Positions 22,205-35,859 are shown, numbered from the stretch's first letter. The stretch is 64,000 nucleotides of DNA from Ligustrum vulgare (GCA_963555705.1 OY743169.1:46922124-46986123); one strand, 5' to 3'. The notes: generated by a model not told the origin, from the sequence alone. Made by a program: numbers and translations.

Positions 22205-24161
22205 CTATTTTCCTCCAACAACCTCATCGATGGTGGGCTTCATGGTCTCGAAGATATAATTATACGTCGCTTCAGTTGGGTGTATCGAATCAAAGAAGAT
22301 ATACTCTGAGGTATTGGAACAAACGTGTGATTCTCTATTACATAAAAATGTCGCTTCTAAAAGCCCGCTTCCACAGCAACCAACATTGGTCTCTTTAAAA
22401 CCTGCAATTACATGTGATAATCTTGAATTTAAACTATGATATGTAGGCATTGAAATAATTTCGGACAACGTTGTCAAAATGGTCTAGACCTTGTTGTTGG
22501 TCCGATTGCATTGAGTTGGAATATTAGCCCTGAAATTTTCTGCTCAAATTCATTTTCAATCACACATTTATTTTAATGATTTTTCAACCACACGTTCAAA
22601 AATTTATCCAATTTCTTGGACACCAAACTGAAACATAAAAAAACAAGTACGTAATTGATGGCTGATTAAACTCACCAAATTTTGAGGAATTTTGTATTAC
22701 GTCGATCAACGGTTGATAAATGTCGAAATAAAGAATGTTGGGGCCATCATCAGTTTGCATAGCCTTTATTTCATTCTGTAGCTTCCGATTGTGATCGAGT
22801 GCAAGGGACAATAATGATTTGTCACACGCACGGTGAGTGAATGCAACTCCAGAAGTAACGGTGATTACGATAGGCAGGCAACCCATCGGCGGAAGCCCCA
22901 CCAAGGCGATAAATCGAGCCCCCTCATCGATCAGACCCTGCATATTATGTACACAAATAGTATTTGATTCATTTAAACCATGCTTCATCAACATGAATTA
23001 TTAATTTGATGGACCCACTGTCTGACCTGTATAAATTGCTTTTGATGGCGCAATATATACTGCTGGTAAGCAGTGATATTGTATGTTAATCGTCGATAAG
23101 AGACGCCATAATAATTGATCACGAAGTCGTTTGTGCCGGCGCTCAAGAGGAATGCAGCATTATTTATCAGACTTTTTGTTCTTTCCTCTCCAATTGAATT
23201 TTCAAGTTTTGTTTTGTACTCTTTGAAGTATTCCAGTTGCTTTTGCACAGGAATCACGCCCTGCATCAATTAAAAACAAAATCTAATTCAATGTGCATTT
23301 ACTGTTTTATTTTCTTAAATAATTAATGCCTAGCAATTCGTAATTGCTACATTTTTTGAACAATTTTGCTATAAAACTACATATATTTCTACTGCAAATC
23401 ACCAACAAGTCTATACTTCTTTGTCGTATATTCAACTACAGTGACACATTTGTAAGTACAGAAATTCTTTATTGAAAGTTAAATGAAAATTCTTTCTGTA
23501 AAAGTCAATAAAACTTCATGAATCCCACAAATTTTAATTAAAACTCTATATTAAATAATAAAAAGCCCTTAAATTTTTATTTCCTTCTTCTTACTTTCAT
23601 GTTAAGAAACTAAATATAAGAGAAACTCATTAATATTAGAAAGATTTATTTTTTTAAATGCGTATATGAGTGGGAGAGAGACGCTTATTTGGGCCGTTAA
23701 CGGGTCATATCCTGAACCAGCAGAAGCAAAACAAACTCCAGTCATCATCTCCTCAAGGCTAAGCGTCGGGTCCAAATAGGGTGGCACAAAGTCTTTGACT
23801 CCAACATACCTAGCTGTTAATTTTCTGTCCAATAAATTTTCTATCGAGATAAAAAAAAAAAAAAAATAATAATAATAATAATAATAATAAGAAAATGTTA
23901 ATTACCTATAAAATCAGTGACAAGGCGGCCATTGGTAAACCTTCCAGTGGGAATTTGGTTCACAAAATCTCTTCCATATGGTGGAAAATTGGCCTTGAAA
24001 GAAGTTTCAATATAATTGTTGTTTCCAGAATCAACAGTAGAATCTCCGAAAACAAGAACTGCCGAAATCGAATGGTTTAACAGAGCTTCGCCCAAGGATG
24101 CTGAAAGTAGAATGAAAAGTAGGGCAAGATGCCACGATAAGCTGTAGCAGGGAGTGAACAT
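22205..24161 (-). CDS. GDSL esterase/lipase (SGNH hydrolase), five exons
   Basis: Exons on the minus strand are 24161-23906, 23840-23683, 23260-23027, 22937-22676 and 22401-22205, all with GT-AG introns and consistent phase. They sum to 1107 bases, i.e. 368 residues plus stop, the normal family length. The start ATG gives a hydrophobic signal peptide ([15 protein letters not shown]), suggesting secretion. All SGNH blocks are present: [12 protein letters not shown] with the nucleophile Ser, [12 protein letters not shown] (Gly), LSAGTNDF (Asn) and [10 protein letters not shown] (Asp and His). CCGSG and the Cys-rich C-terminal part are also typical. Plant members hydrolyse lipid or acyl esters in the apoplast or during pollen and cuticle formation; the substrate here is unknown. 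The second donor (GTCTCT) is weak but the junction fits family alignments. No disabling change is seen. It is the only intact host gene in the window. Confidence 0.93.
23850..23890. repeat. Poly(A) and (TAA)n tract in GDSL intron 1
   Basis: A run of about 16 A followed by some eight TAA units lies in the first intron. On the minus strand it gives a long T-rich stretch just before the exon 2 acceptor CTCGATAG. Confidence 0.9.
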
Positions 24162-24221
24162 AGTGAATTGGGTATGTATAGATTAGAATGAATGACCTCT
24201 CCTACTTCATTTCTAACGCTG

Positions 24222-24230
24222 TTTATATAG
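24222..24230 (-). promoter_or_regulatory. TATA box of the GDSL gene
   Basis: CTATATAAAC on the minus strand lies about 60 bases upstream of the ATG, leaving room for a transcription start about 30 bases downstream and a short leader. Confidence 0.65.
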
Positions 24231-24234
24231 TTAT

Positions 24235-26563
24235 AGAATTATGCATGATTGATAAATGTATATAAAGAATTTCTTTATTTATGACATTAAATTAAGGGTG
24301 TGATTTCCTTTAAAGTCAACTAATAATATAAAAATTACAATTATTAAATTAGTTTAATAATATGGGAAGTCATCTCATCTTCTATATCGTTATATTACGA
24401 TAATTGTAATAACGATTAAAATACTTTAATAAATATTACATTAAGTGCAATATTTATATCACGTGTGTGATAAACATTACAATACGTATAATGAATATTA
24501 CACTTTCTGAAAAATTGATCGGATTCATAATGTGAGAAAACAGACAATTTACATGCATGTAATAATTCATGAACTGTGAAATTACAAAGAACTTTTTAAT
24601 ATATTATAATTACAATTAATCATGGTGTTATTTTGAATGTATGACTTTCCAGTAGTCAATCATGATTTCGTTCCATTTTGAAAAATATGTCCAAATTGCA
24701 AAGATCTTAGGAGATTTGCAATTGTCGAATTTAATCTTTTAAACAAATGGTAATAGCTTTCCTAAAATAAATGATTTCTATTTAATGAGATTAAGGCAGT
24801 GTTCGGTGGCCGTTTAATGAAGAAAGAGGGAAAAAAATTATTGTTTTCGAGTTAAAATATGTGGTTAAAAATTGGAAAGAGAAAATATGTATGGTTAAAA
24901 AATGATTTGAAAAATTGTATAGTTTAAATTGTACAATTTAATGAGGATACCGAATGGACAGTAAATATTACTCTCTCACAAAAGAATCCGGTATTTCCCT
25001 AAAATTATTCATTAATTGAAAGCCTAAAAAATGAGAAAATCCTTGTTATGGCCATAATCAATTTCCCTTCTTATTTAGTGCTTATTATGGGAAGTTATTG
25101 AAGAGGCGAAAGCCTGGAAAATATGAAACCTTCCTTCTCTGGCCATATCCATTATCATTTGTCCTTCCTAATTTCGTCCTTATTATAGAAAGTTATTCTT
25201 CAAGTGAGAGCCTGGAAAACAAGCGTTAGGATGAAAATCCTTTTTTTTTTTTTTAATATTTATTAGTAATCGCACTCGTGCGATGCTCAGAATATATAAT
25301 TAAAAATTATTTATTAAATAAGTTATAAAAATATAATGCTCGACAAAAATAACATAATGAACAACAAAAAAAATAACTTGCATACACAAATTGTGGATAA
25401 TTTAAGTTTTGTTTGTTAAAAGTTTTGTATTTAAAAACTTGTTTTTTAATGTTTTCGAGGTAAAATATGCGATTGAAAATTAAATAGAGAAAATGTGTGA
25501 TTAAAAAGTAATTTGGAGAATTGTGTTGTATAAAAACTTATTTTTTTATAATTAATTTCCTTTCTCCCTATCAGACTTCTTACTTGCATAGTTCTTTTAA
25601 CAGTTAATTGTACATTCTCTAGCTTTTTTTAGTCTATTTATTCATATAGAATTGATTTTTCAAAAATAGTTTTTTTTAATGTTCATTCACAACCACACAT
25701 CATTTAAAAACTATTTTTCACAATTGCACATATTACTTTTTAACAACACATTCTTAAAAAAAATCACTTTTCAACTTTCATTTTCAGCCACTCAATTGAT
25801 TGATTTGACAATTATTTTATTCTTTATACCACTTTCCTTCACTTTCAAGTTTCAACCATATATTTAAAACTATTTTAATCTATAGTCTCTATCAAACATA
25901 TTCTTATTCAATGGTTTCCAATGTAACGTGACATTTTATTTTTCACTGAGTAGTAAAAAGAGTCATGTTACTGAGAAAAAAACTATTTTTTGTGCATGTG
26001 AAATAAACATGTAGACCATATTTAATTTTTAAATAGAATGAGTTTGTCAACACCTTATATTTTTATTCTTTACAGAATTTAATGAATTAATTGTTAAAAT
26101 CTATAGTATATATTTTACAAATTGTGGTTATTTTAAATCTATAAAATTAAAAATAGATAAATGAACAAAATGAGTAAATTAATAAAATAATTTCAAAATG
26201 ACCAAAAAGTTTTTGAGGATTTAATTGAATTTACTTAGAATATCATATATCTATTACTTCTTTTAATTAGATACGAAAAAAGATTCGAAATTAATCATTT
26301 ATGTCAAATTGAATTTAGGTAAAAAAAAATGATAGGTATCATTTTGTGACTTAAATAAGATAAATTAAAAGATTGAATATTGAAAAAACTAAAAAGTATA
26401 AGTGAAAACTTTTACCTTTATTATTTAAGACAATTTTACGAATGATATATTTAGAGTTTACTCTCATTTCTTAGCTTGTATTAAATTTCTCGTTAAAATA
26501 TTGAATTTGACACCTATATTGCATATTTTTCGAATTCAAAATATTACATAATTATCAAAAGAA
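24235..26563. other. AT-rich intergenic region with relics
   Basis: No gene is seen. 25018-25205 holds two tandem units of about 90-98 bp beginning GAAAGCC and a third partial one. 24793-24965 has weak inverted ends (GTGTTCGGT / ACCGAATGGACAG), probably an old MITE. A degraded Helitron-like end, with TTAGTAATCGCACTCGTGCG, lies at about 25262-25290. 25660-25790 and 25450-25520 carry inverse and direct copies of the dispersed TGTGGTTAAAAA motif. Confidence 0.6.
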
Positions 26564-26572
26564 TAAAAATAA

Positions 26573-27668
26573 GGGTAATTATATTATCACCACAAAATTT
26601 ATTTACTACACCACATTATAATCACACCACAATTAAAATATATTTTCAATAAATACACCACAACAAATTTACAATAATACTCCTAATCCTATAAAAACTT
26701 TAAAATATATATATATATATTATTGTGGTGTACTCATCATCCCAAATTCCCAATATTTCTCCCCTTTTCCTCATCATTGCCACCCATTGTTTCCTTAATT
26801 ACAATTAATTAGGTTCAAATTTTCATGTTACACATTTTTTAATTGATGTTTGATGGATAATTGAAAAAATAAGATATTCAATTTCATCTAAACATAGTAG
26901 GTGGTTGGCTTCTAAATACTTGATACACATTTTTTTTTTAAATACTAGATGCAATTGGAATCACTATTTTTTTTTAATACTAGATGCAACTGAAAACACG
27001 ATAGGTGGAATGCAGTACGAACACGCAAATATATGTAATTGAAAAACCATAGAATTCGAAAATCGAATATAAAATTTAATTGAAAATCAAATATAATTAA
27101 ATAACCAAAATCCTGGGTGACATAAAAATATAGGGAACCTTGAACAATAAAAATTTTTCACTAACCTAAAGTCCTAAACTTTAATTTATGTTAATGTTTG
27201 CATGATGTTATTATTAGAAAACTCATATGAAATTATTGTATTAACATCTATTCTAATTAACTTGGTATTGAAAAGCAAAAATATAAAATAACAAAAAGAA
27301 TAAGATGATTTAGAAAAATAAACATAGAGAAGATAAGAGAATATTTGAAAGAAGTGATGTATATAAAAATTATTTTTAGTGAGATAATATTAAAAGAATA
27401 TGTATGTAATTTTATTTATGTATATTTTTATAAATAAAGAAAATACTTTAAATTGTGGTGTAAAAAATAAATTTTGTTATATTGCCACCCTAAATATAAA
27501 GAAGAAAAGAAAAGAAATTTATTTGAAAGATTGTGGTGTATGTAAAAATAGTGAGAGAAAAATAAAAGGATATTTTTGTAATTTCTTTTATGTCTATTTT
27601 AGTCAATAAAGAAATAACTTTAAAATGTGGTGTAAGAATTAAGTTTTGTGGTGGCAATATAGCCACCC
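26573..27668. mobile_element. Mutator-like MITE, 1.1 kb, 9-bp target duplication
   Basis: The ends are long inverted repeats of about 50 bp: left GGGTAATTATATTATCACCA..., right the complement of GGGTGGCTATATTGCCACCA..., both continuing into a shared ACACCACATT. A perfect 9-bp duplication TAAAAATAA flanks it (26564-26572 and 27669-27677). Long inverted ends plus a 9-bp duplication identify a Mutator-superfamily element. No transposase is encoded. The right end is present twice in tandem (GCCACCC at 27484 and at 27662, 178 bp apart), so one end has been duplicated inside the element. Confidence 0.88.
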
Positions 27669-27879
27669 TAAAAATAATATACAATTTGACCTTTTATAGA
27701 TGTTTTATTTTTCACAAATCAATAATCCGTTTATTGCATGGCATTTATAATTAATTTTGCATTAATTGAACTTTCCAAATTTCGTTATTAAAATAATTAA
27801 TAAAATTATAGAGTTTCCTAAAATGGCAAGTAAAAATGGCGGGAATCTATTGCGGATTTATGTAACGGCTATGTTGTTA

Positions 27880-27892
27880 TAATAATAATAAT

Positions 27893-27969
<77 letters not shown>
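27880..27969. repeat. (TAA)n/(AT)n microsatellite
   Basis: About 20 bases of TAA units run into about 75 bases of AT dinucleotides, ending at the 3' terminus of a Helitron. Confidence 0.95.
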
Positions 27970-27970
<1 letters not shown>

Positions 27971-29878
27971 TAGTTATCTTTCCATGCGATGCACGGAATA
28001 TATAATTTTTAAATCATAATGTTGAAAATATCTTAATTAGACAATCATATCAAATAAAATTTCAATACAAAATGTTATTAAATTTGAAATTTTAAAAAAG
28101 ACAAAACTAATCAAAATAAAAAATGCTACATGTACATAAGTATACCTGTCACTCAAAATTTGATATTAATTAAATTTTTTACATAAAATTTCTTTTGACT
28201 TTTAATTACGTTTTTCTCTGAAAATTTGTCTACCTCATCACTTATTTCTCATTTAATATGTTATAATTTTTAATTAACTATATTTTTTATTGTGTTGCTT
28301 ACATATATTTTATTTTTCCTTATTTTTTAAACATGCCAATTTTTGTCAAAATGATGAAATGATTAAACCTCCATTTGGTATTATCGTTTTGTTTATAAAC
28401 TTGTTTATTTATGATTTTAAAGTAAAAAATAGTGGCTGAAAATTTGAGAGAGAAAATATGTGGTTAAAAAGTTGATAGAAAATAATTAATTATTTTTGTA
28501 ATATGCGTATTGAAGAGTCTGCTCATTTATTGACAATTAAGAAGTAAAATTTCAATGATTTTATTTATTTATTTTCAAAATATATTAATTCAATTTTTTT
28601 CATTTCTAACTTAACAAATTTTTATAGCATATATTTATTTATTTTAAAAGATATTAATAAAAAAAATTCATTTTAAATATAAAACATTTACATATATATG
28701 ATTGACATTTATTTATGTTCAAATATATTATTTCAATTTTTTCATTTCCTACATAACACATGTTAATCGGTTTGAAATTTATAAAAAAAAAAAAGAGAAA
28801 CTAATCAAAATAAAAAATTCTACATGTATACTCAGTGCACCACGCCACTGAAAGTTTGGCACTTAATTAAATTTTTTATATTAAATTTATTTTGACTTTT
28901 ATTTATGTTTTTCTCCGAAAATTTGTCCACCTTATCTGCTATTTTCCTTTTAATATGTTATAATTTTTAATTAACTTTATCTTTTAATATGTTGCTTACA
29001 TATATTTTATTCGAAATCCAATATATTAATTAATATAATTTATTTTTCCTTATTTCTTAAACATACCCATTTTTATTAAAATGATGAAATTATTAAATTT
29101 TCTACCAATTCATCATTGGTGGTAAAAAGTTGATAGAAAATAATTAGTTATTTTTTTAATATGCTTATTGAAGGACCTACTCATTTATTGACATATTATA
29201 AGAAGTAAAATTTCAATGATTTTATTTATTTATTTTCAAAATATATTAATTCAAAATTTTCATTTCTAACTTAACAAATTTATATAACATATATTTATTT
29301 ATTTTCAAATATATTAATCCAAAATTTTCATTTTCAATATAACACATTTACATAGATAAGACATTTATTTATGCTGAAATATATTAATACAATTTTTTTC
29401 ATTTCCTACATAATACATTTACATAGGTATCACATTTATTTATGTTCAAATATATTAATCCAATTTTTTCATTTCCTACATAATACATTTACACATAGTT
29501 CATTTATTATAACTATTTTCATTATTTATTTATATTTATATATTTTATATTTTATATTATATAAAAGTAGAAGTGAGGAGAGAGAGTCATTTTTAAGAAA
29601 TTTATATAACATGTATTTATTTATTTTCAAATATATTAATCAAAATTTTCATTTTTAATATAACACATTCACATAAATATGACATTTATTTATATTCAAA
29701 TATATTAATACAATTTTTTCATTTTCTACATAAAACATTTATATAGGTATCACATTTATTTATATTCAAATATATTAATCTAATTTCTTCATTTCCTACA
29801 TAACACATTTACACATAGTTCATTTATTACAACTATTTTCATTATTTATTTATATTTATATATTATCATACTTCATAC
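27970..29878 (-). mobile_element. Helitron-like sequence with 3' end at 27970; 5' end uncertain
   Basis: On the minus strand a hairpin-like CCGTGCATCGCATGG lies just before CTAG (27973-27970) followed by T, the Helitron 3' signature of this window with one stem mismatch. The body has two related blocks about 700 bp apart (28150-28370 and 28845-29095). The 5' end is not identified; it lies somewhere at or before 29878, where the next Helitron starts. No coding sequence is seen. Confidence 0.5.
28540..29878. repeat. Minisatellite-like array, ~70-75 bp units
   Basis: Variants of ATATTAATCCAATTTTTTC followed by CCTACATAACACATTTAC and a CATTTATTTATGTTCAAA-like stretch recur many times at about 70-75 bp spacing. 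The array includes a unit with AAAAGTAGAAGTGAGGAGAG (about 29563). The same array occurs at 52424-52957. Open frames inside it are spurious. Confidence 0.8.
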
Positions 29879-31167
29879 TCTATATATAATAGTTGGATAG
29901 TTTCCTAAACCATTTTCCCGCCCATTTTCAGTTTCCATATATAGTAAGTTCTCATAAAATTAAGCAGTGTGAATGCAAAGTGGATCAGTGTGAATGCAAA
30001 ATGGATGTATTCCAAATGTGAATGCAAAATCTGGATAAATGTGAACGCATTTATTGCCTTAATTATATAGTGTGTCTATATATATATATAATCAATTTTA
30101 ATTTTATTATTAACACTAATACTTAATGAGTTCAATTAATATTTTTACTTATCAATATTAAAGTTATCATTTAGTTATTATTTTTGTATTTATTTATTGT
30201 TCTTAATATTATAAATTCTATTTGTAACCATTAATATAAAAATTGTGTTTTAATTATTTTAATGGTCAAATAATTTATCATCTTTAATATTAAAAATCAC
30301 ATTTTCTAAAATATGTGTGGTTAAAAAAATGCGCTGCTCATAAATAATTTATAGAAAAAGTTATTGAACGAAGACTAATATTGAATAATTAATGCTTTAA
30401 TTTATTTTTAGTTAATAATATCAATAGAATGATTAATATTTTTTAATCATTCTTAATTTTAATAAATTTTTAATGATTATAGGGTATAATATTTTTCGTA
30501 TAATTTTGTGATCTCCAGCTTTACTCGATTTTTGGCTATTTGACTTTGATTTTTTAAGAATTGTTTTTGTGAAAAAGTGATTTTTTAGAATGTATAGTTA
30601 AAAAGTAGTATGAAAAATTGTAAAAAATAATTTTTTTAAAGAATGTGTGATTGAGAATGAATGTTCAAAAAAACTGATTCTTGAAAAATATATTTCATAT
30701 GGATAAAGTACTATATCTTGTGAGTAAAGCAACCGCTCCGCTTTTATAAATCGAGATGCATAGATGATTTCTTAATATATAAAGTTAAATATATATGTGA
30801 TATACATTCATTAAAATTTAATCAAAACTAACATTTCATGCTACTTAATTTGCTACATTCATTTAAATATATGACCATATGTATTTAATTTGTAATGTTA
30901 AAGTAAATATGAAATGAAATATTTGTTTAATAAATTTAAATATCAAATATTGTAATAAAATAGTTAGTATCAATTCTAATAATACTATCGGATAGTGATA
31001 TATTATTTGTGATAATCTAGAAATTATATTTTGAAAAGATTAATTACATTAATAATAATTGAAATTGAATAGTTATGCTAATGAGTTATGCAAATGATTG
31101 TTGAAGTATTTTTTTTAATTAGTAAGTTATTTAAGTTCCTAACTATTACAATTATGGAAAATAAAAA

Positions 31168-31257
<90 letters not shown>

Positions 31258-31649
31258 TGGCCCCTATTTAGTACACTTTATTCAAACCCTCATTTTTTTA
31301 AAAATCATTTTCAACTAACATTCTATTAATAAAATAATCTACATATAAATTAAAAAAAAATACTTTTTAATAGCTCATTGTACCAAAATCTACTGTTACG
31401 AACTACATTATTTGAAATAATGAGTCTCAATCAGGTGCTTAAGTATACATTCTCTACAAAATCATTAAACTCATTTCCTAAAATGGTAATTAATAGTACT
31501 AATTCACTATATATTATTCATTTTGAATAAAATTCAGATTTAAAATAATCCAATTGAATGCAGAATTTTAAATAGTTGCATTTTCAAGTCCCGAAATTTC
31601 TTGGTCCGTCTTCCCTTTTGAAAATTAATTATAATTTTTTTTTAAATTC

Positions 31650-31682
<33 letters not shown>

Positions 31683-32108
31683 TTTTCGATATTACATAAA
31701 TATTTTTATTTAAAAATAGAAAATGAAAGAGGATGAAATAAGAACATTCATCAATTTATTTTTCTTTTTCTTTTCATTTTCCTTTTCATTTTAATAAAAT
31801 TTTGAGCGTGTATCACAGATATATCTATTCATTCTATTTATTACAAATTCTATTTAAATGTAATTTTTATTTTCCATTTTAAGTATTAAATCAATTCAAA
31901 TTAAAATATCTAAAGAAATTTTTGAAACGAAAAACTTATGAACTGTAAAAAAAATTGAAAAAAAATGAAGGCATGTGTAATGTACGTTTGTAATTAATTG
32001 TCTTCATTCATTTCTCATTTTTAATTAAATATTAATTTCATGTGTTAAAATATAAATTTGATGTATGTAAGTAACAAATGACTGTGCATCGCACGGGTGT
32101 AACACTAG
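29879..32108 (+). mobile_element. Helitron H, 2.2 kb, non-autonomous
   Basis: It starts TCTATATATAATAGTTGG at 29879 and ends with hairpin GTGCATCGCAC then GGGTGTAACACTAG at 32108, followed by T. The 5' part has repeated GTGTGAATGCAAA units (29970-30040) also seen in Helitrons F and G. There is no coding sequence. The base before TC is C rather than the usual A. An (AAT)n tract lies inside. Confidence 0.75.
31165..31255. repeat. (AAAT)n/(AAT)n microsatellite
   Basis: A few AAAT units run into about 25 AAT units. An A-run of about 30 lies further on at 31651-31680. Confidence 0.95.
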
Positions 32109-32234
32109 TATATTTTATTATATAGAAGTAGAAGCGGGGGAAAGAGAGTCATTAAATGCAATTTTCCCTCAAAAATAACCCTCTCTCCTCACTTCTACTT
32201 TTATATTATTATAATTATAATTATAATATAAAGA
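32109..32234. repeat. Foldback between two Helitron 3' ends
   Basis: Arms TATATAGAAGTAGAAGCGGG and the near complement CTCACTTCTACTTTTATAT enclose CATTAAATGCAATTTTCCCTC. CTAG|T of Helitron H abuts the left side and the inverse CTAG|T of Helitron I the right. The same foldback with the same neighbours is at 57177-57273. Confidence 0.8.
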
Positions 32235-34217
32235 CTAGTATTACACCTGTGCGTTGCACGGGAAAACAATATAAAAAAATTCTACTGTAAATATAATTTC
32301 AAAAAAAAAAAAATTGAACATACAATTTGCTTTGATTAATGATAAAAATTTTCAACAAATGTTCGAAGTAAAAATGAATTAGAATTCTCATAGATTTTGA
32401 AAAATTTCTTTAAATACTAAATTGTTTGTACAATTTGTGGTTGTTCATTCCAGTGTGATGCAGAGAAGTTATTATAGACAAAATATATTTAAACAGTTCT
32501 TCAAACTTAAATTATATAATGCAATTTTCCTTTTTTCTCCAGTTTGTGGTTGTCTGCACCTGTGTGATATAGGGAAGTTGTTATAGGTAAAATATTTTAA
32601 ACAATTGCTTAAACTTAAATTAAATAATATAATTTTTCAAACCTATGTTGAATAGAATAAATGAAGAAATTCTTTCAAATATTTTTACTACCATGAATAG
32701 AAATAATTAATAACCCTCTAAATATTATGATTTACATAAAATAAAGTAATTGCAACAAATTAAATATATGCGGTAATATATTTAAATGAATATAACAAAT
32801 TAAGCAATATTGATGATACACAAAAGTGAAAATCAACTCAAAATTTGGGATGCATGAAAATAAAATTCAACCCAAGAGACCCTTCACATAATTTTTTTTT
32901 TTTTTAATTTTTAAATGCGATGTATTTAATTGAATGTAATTAAATGCATATTTAATTATATGTCAATAAAATAAAATAAAATAAATTATTACTGAAAATC
33001 TAAATAAAATATATGAAAATCTAAATAAAAAATATATAATGAGTCTTTTTGTCTATGCTCATATATGATTTTTTTTAAAAGAGTTTATTTAAAATGAATA
33101 GTCATTTTTAGGAGAATGTGCTGTTAAAAAGTAGTGAATCTTTTTTGAGTTTATGTGTAATATTATTTTATTGATAAATATGTGGTTGAAAAGAAAAAAA
33201 AATGAGTTAAAAATTTAAAGGGGCTAAAATGGGGCTATAGTGATTGTACAACAAATATATCAACTCGATTTTTGGATTTAACGTTCAATAAAAAAATTAA
33301 AATTTGGACTACAAAATTAGGCTCATACAATATATGTGAAATGCTCAACTTACATATTCTCCTTATGACCGACGTTTTTCTTTTTATATATTGTTCTTCA
33401 TTATATTCTTCCCAGAAAGAGATGTAGGGTAAGTATTAATTATTAATTTAAAGTGTTTTCCTAAAAAATAATCATTAGTTTTAATAAAATATTGTTACAT
33501 TAATTTGTTTTTTGTTTCTTCACATTGACAATTTCTTTATTCATAATATTACATTATTATTTTAATATTTTAATAAATATTGTTGACCGATCAATTGTTT
33601 AGTAAAAATTATATGAACCACTTGTTAAATCTGTAATATATATTCTGCATATTATATTTACTTAAGATTACACTAAAAAATAGACAATGAACATAATTAG
33701 TAAATAAATAAAAATAATGTCAAAATGATGAATGAATTGATCGGAATCTTAAGTTGTAAAAACTAACATAGCTTAATTGAATTTACTTCGAAAATTTGTA
33801 TATTTATTATTTGTTTTAATTTGATGAGAAAAAGAACTCGAACTAAAATTAATCATATATGATTAAACTGAATTTAGTTAACAAATTATTTATAATATTA
33901 TAGGATTTAAATGATATAATTTATAATAAATAAGATATTGAGGAAAAGTTAAAAAAAAAATATAAAATAAAACTTTTACTTTTGATCTTTAAGTCAATTT
34001 TACGGACAATATATTTACAGTTTGCTCTCACTTGTTAACTTGTATTAAACTTTTCATTGAAATCTTCGATTTGACATCCATATTACATATTTTTCGAATT
34101 CAAAATAATATAATTATTATAAAAAAATAGTTTACACATTAAAAAAATAACATATTGATGTCAGTAATAGCACAATACGGATGCTTATGCTAATGTCATT
34201 AATGACACACCATAATA
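32235..34217 (-). mobile_element. Helitron I, 3' part, interrupted by a CACTA element
   Basis: On the minus strand it ends GTGCAACGCACAGGTGTAATA then CTAG (32238-32235) followed by T. The body aligns with Helitron J (50569-52419) throughout, for example GAACATACAATTTGCTTTGA here and GAACACATAAATTGCTTTGA there. At 34217 the match stops and a CACTA terminus begins; the match to J resumes at 47806. The remaining 5' part is listed separately. Confidence 0.8.
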
Positions 34218-34231
34218 CACTACAACAAAAA

Positions 34232-34690
34232 TAGTCTTTTGCAACACTCAAAAAATGTTGCCAAAAGGTTTTTGCAACGTTTGGCAAGTGTTGCAAATCG
34301 TAGTGTTGCCGTAGAGAAAAAACTTTTTGCAACGTTTTTTGAACGTTGCAAAAGATTGAAATAAACGTTGCAATAAACCTTTTGCAACGTTTATTAAGTG
34401 TTGCAGTAGACCCTTTTGCAACGTTTATTAAGTGTTGCGGTAGACCGTTTTGTAACGTTTTTTAAGTGTTACCATAGACCCTTTTGCAACGTTTTTTAAG
34501 TGTTGCCATAGACCATTTTGCAACGTTTATTAAGTATTGCCGTAGACCTTTTTGCAACGTTTTTTGAGTGTTGCCGTAAACCTTTTTGCAACGTTTTTAA
34601 AGTGTTGCAAAAACTTTTAACCCAACCTTTTGCAACATTTATTAAGTGTTGCTGTAGACCCTTTTGCAACGTTTTTTGAACGTTGCTATA
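34232..34690. repeat. Left subterminal repeats of the CACTA element
   Basis: About ten units of TTTTGCAACGTTTATTAAGT and its variants (GCAACGTTTTTTAAGTG, then TTGC) repeat every 40-45 bp in mostly direct orientation, ending in a short (TA)n run at about 34687. These are candidate TNPA-binding sites. 34700-35860 downstream is AT-rich 3' flanking sequence of the Transposase_24 gene with no gene of its own. Confidence 0.88.
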
Positions 34691-35325
34691 TATATATATA
34701 TATTTTTTTTTTTAAATATTATTGAACAAATTATTTATAAAACCCAAATTTTTGTAATTACTTCATTAAAATGGTACTTTAAATAAAAAATAAAAGTAAA
34801 TACATTATGAATTTTCAAATTCATACAAAATAAAGTCTTGATAATGTCTAATAAATCCACAATACAGAATAACAAATCCACGAGAGAAAGTGTTGATAAT
34901 GTTTAACAAATTCGCAAAAGAACATCATCATTTGACAAAAAAAATATTTTACTACGGGAATATCAATTTCATCCCGCAATATAACCGTACCTTTAGATCG
35001 CAAAATTCGGTCCATCTTCAAAGTTACACCTATAACAAATTTGAGCAAAGTTATAAGTGAATGTCACGCTTTACTTAATAAATGGTAGAAAAAATAAAAA
35101 ATAGAGTTAAAAGCAAAATACATTTATATCTTTCAAATGTGATTTCATAGAAATTGATATGACTTGTCCTAAATCAATCTACTAGACCAGAGACGTGAAG
35201 TGCATCGATGACAGATGTCAGCTAGATGCTAGATCTACCACCAAGGAAAATGAGCTTTCACCCAAAGTATAAAACCTAAACTTAGACGTGTTAACTTCTA
35301 TTTCCTTCCCTTCTATTGTAAAAAA

Positions 35326-35489
35326 TTCTATAGAAATTTCGACAGAACCTCTCCTATAAATTGGACTTAGTCAACCTGTAAAAAAACATCATAACCAACA
35401 TAATAATTTAAAAATCAAACCAACACCTCAAACAACTTCCAACATCAATCCCTAACTCCTCAACATCACAAATTCAACAATAAACTCTA
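35326..35489. repeat. 164-bp direct repeat, copy 1
   Basis: Starting TTCTATAGAAATTTCGACAG and ending AATAAACTCTA, this is repeated with about four differences at 42301-42464. One copy lies downstream of the Transposase_24 gene and the other upstream of TNP2, inside the same CACTA element and in the same orientation. Confidence 0.9.
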
Positions 35490-35859
35490 TCTAAACCCAA
35501 ATCAAATTTAAAACTAATTAATAATAGCTAACAAAAATCTTGAATTCAAATTAAGCTTGTTTTCAAATAGACTTATATGAAGTTAGTCATAAATAAGAAT
35601 TACACAAGATCATTGAATAAATAAACGTTTCTTACCATAAGAAGCTCTTCCACTAGCATTTTCAGTGCTTTTGCTCAGTTCATGACCACCTGAAACGAGG
35701 GGGAGAAAATATGAGTTTTCAATAATCAACTCTATCTATTATAATGTATATGCACACTATATAAGTTACTTCTCAAGACTTCCTTAAGAAATATTTGGCA
35801 TGTGAGAAACATACATTTGTCAAACTAATCTAATACAACTTTTTGGCCAAGCAATGGTA

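Noticed and set aside
28540..29660. Regularly spaced repeats resembling an array
   Set aside because: Units of ~70-75 bp are contiguous, AT-rich and lack unique spacers, so this is a minisatellite, not a CRISPR array; CRISPR is not expected in a plant nuclear genome.
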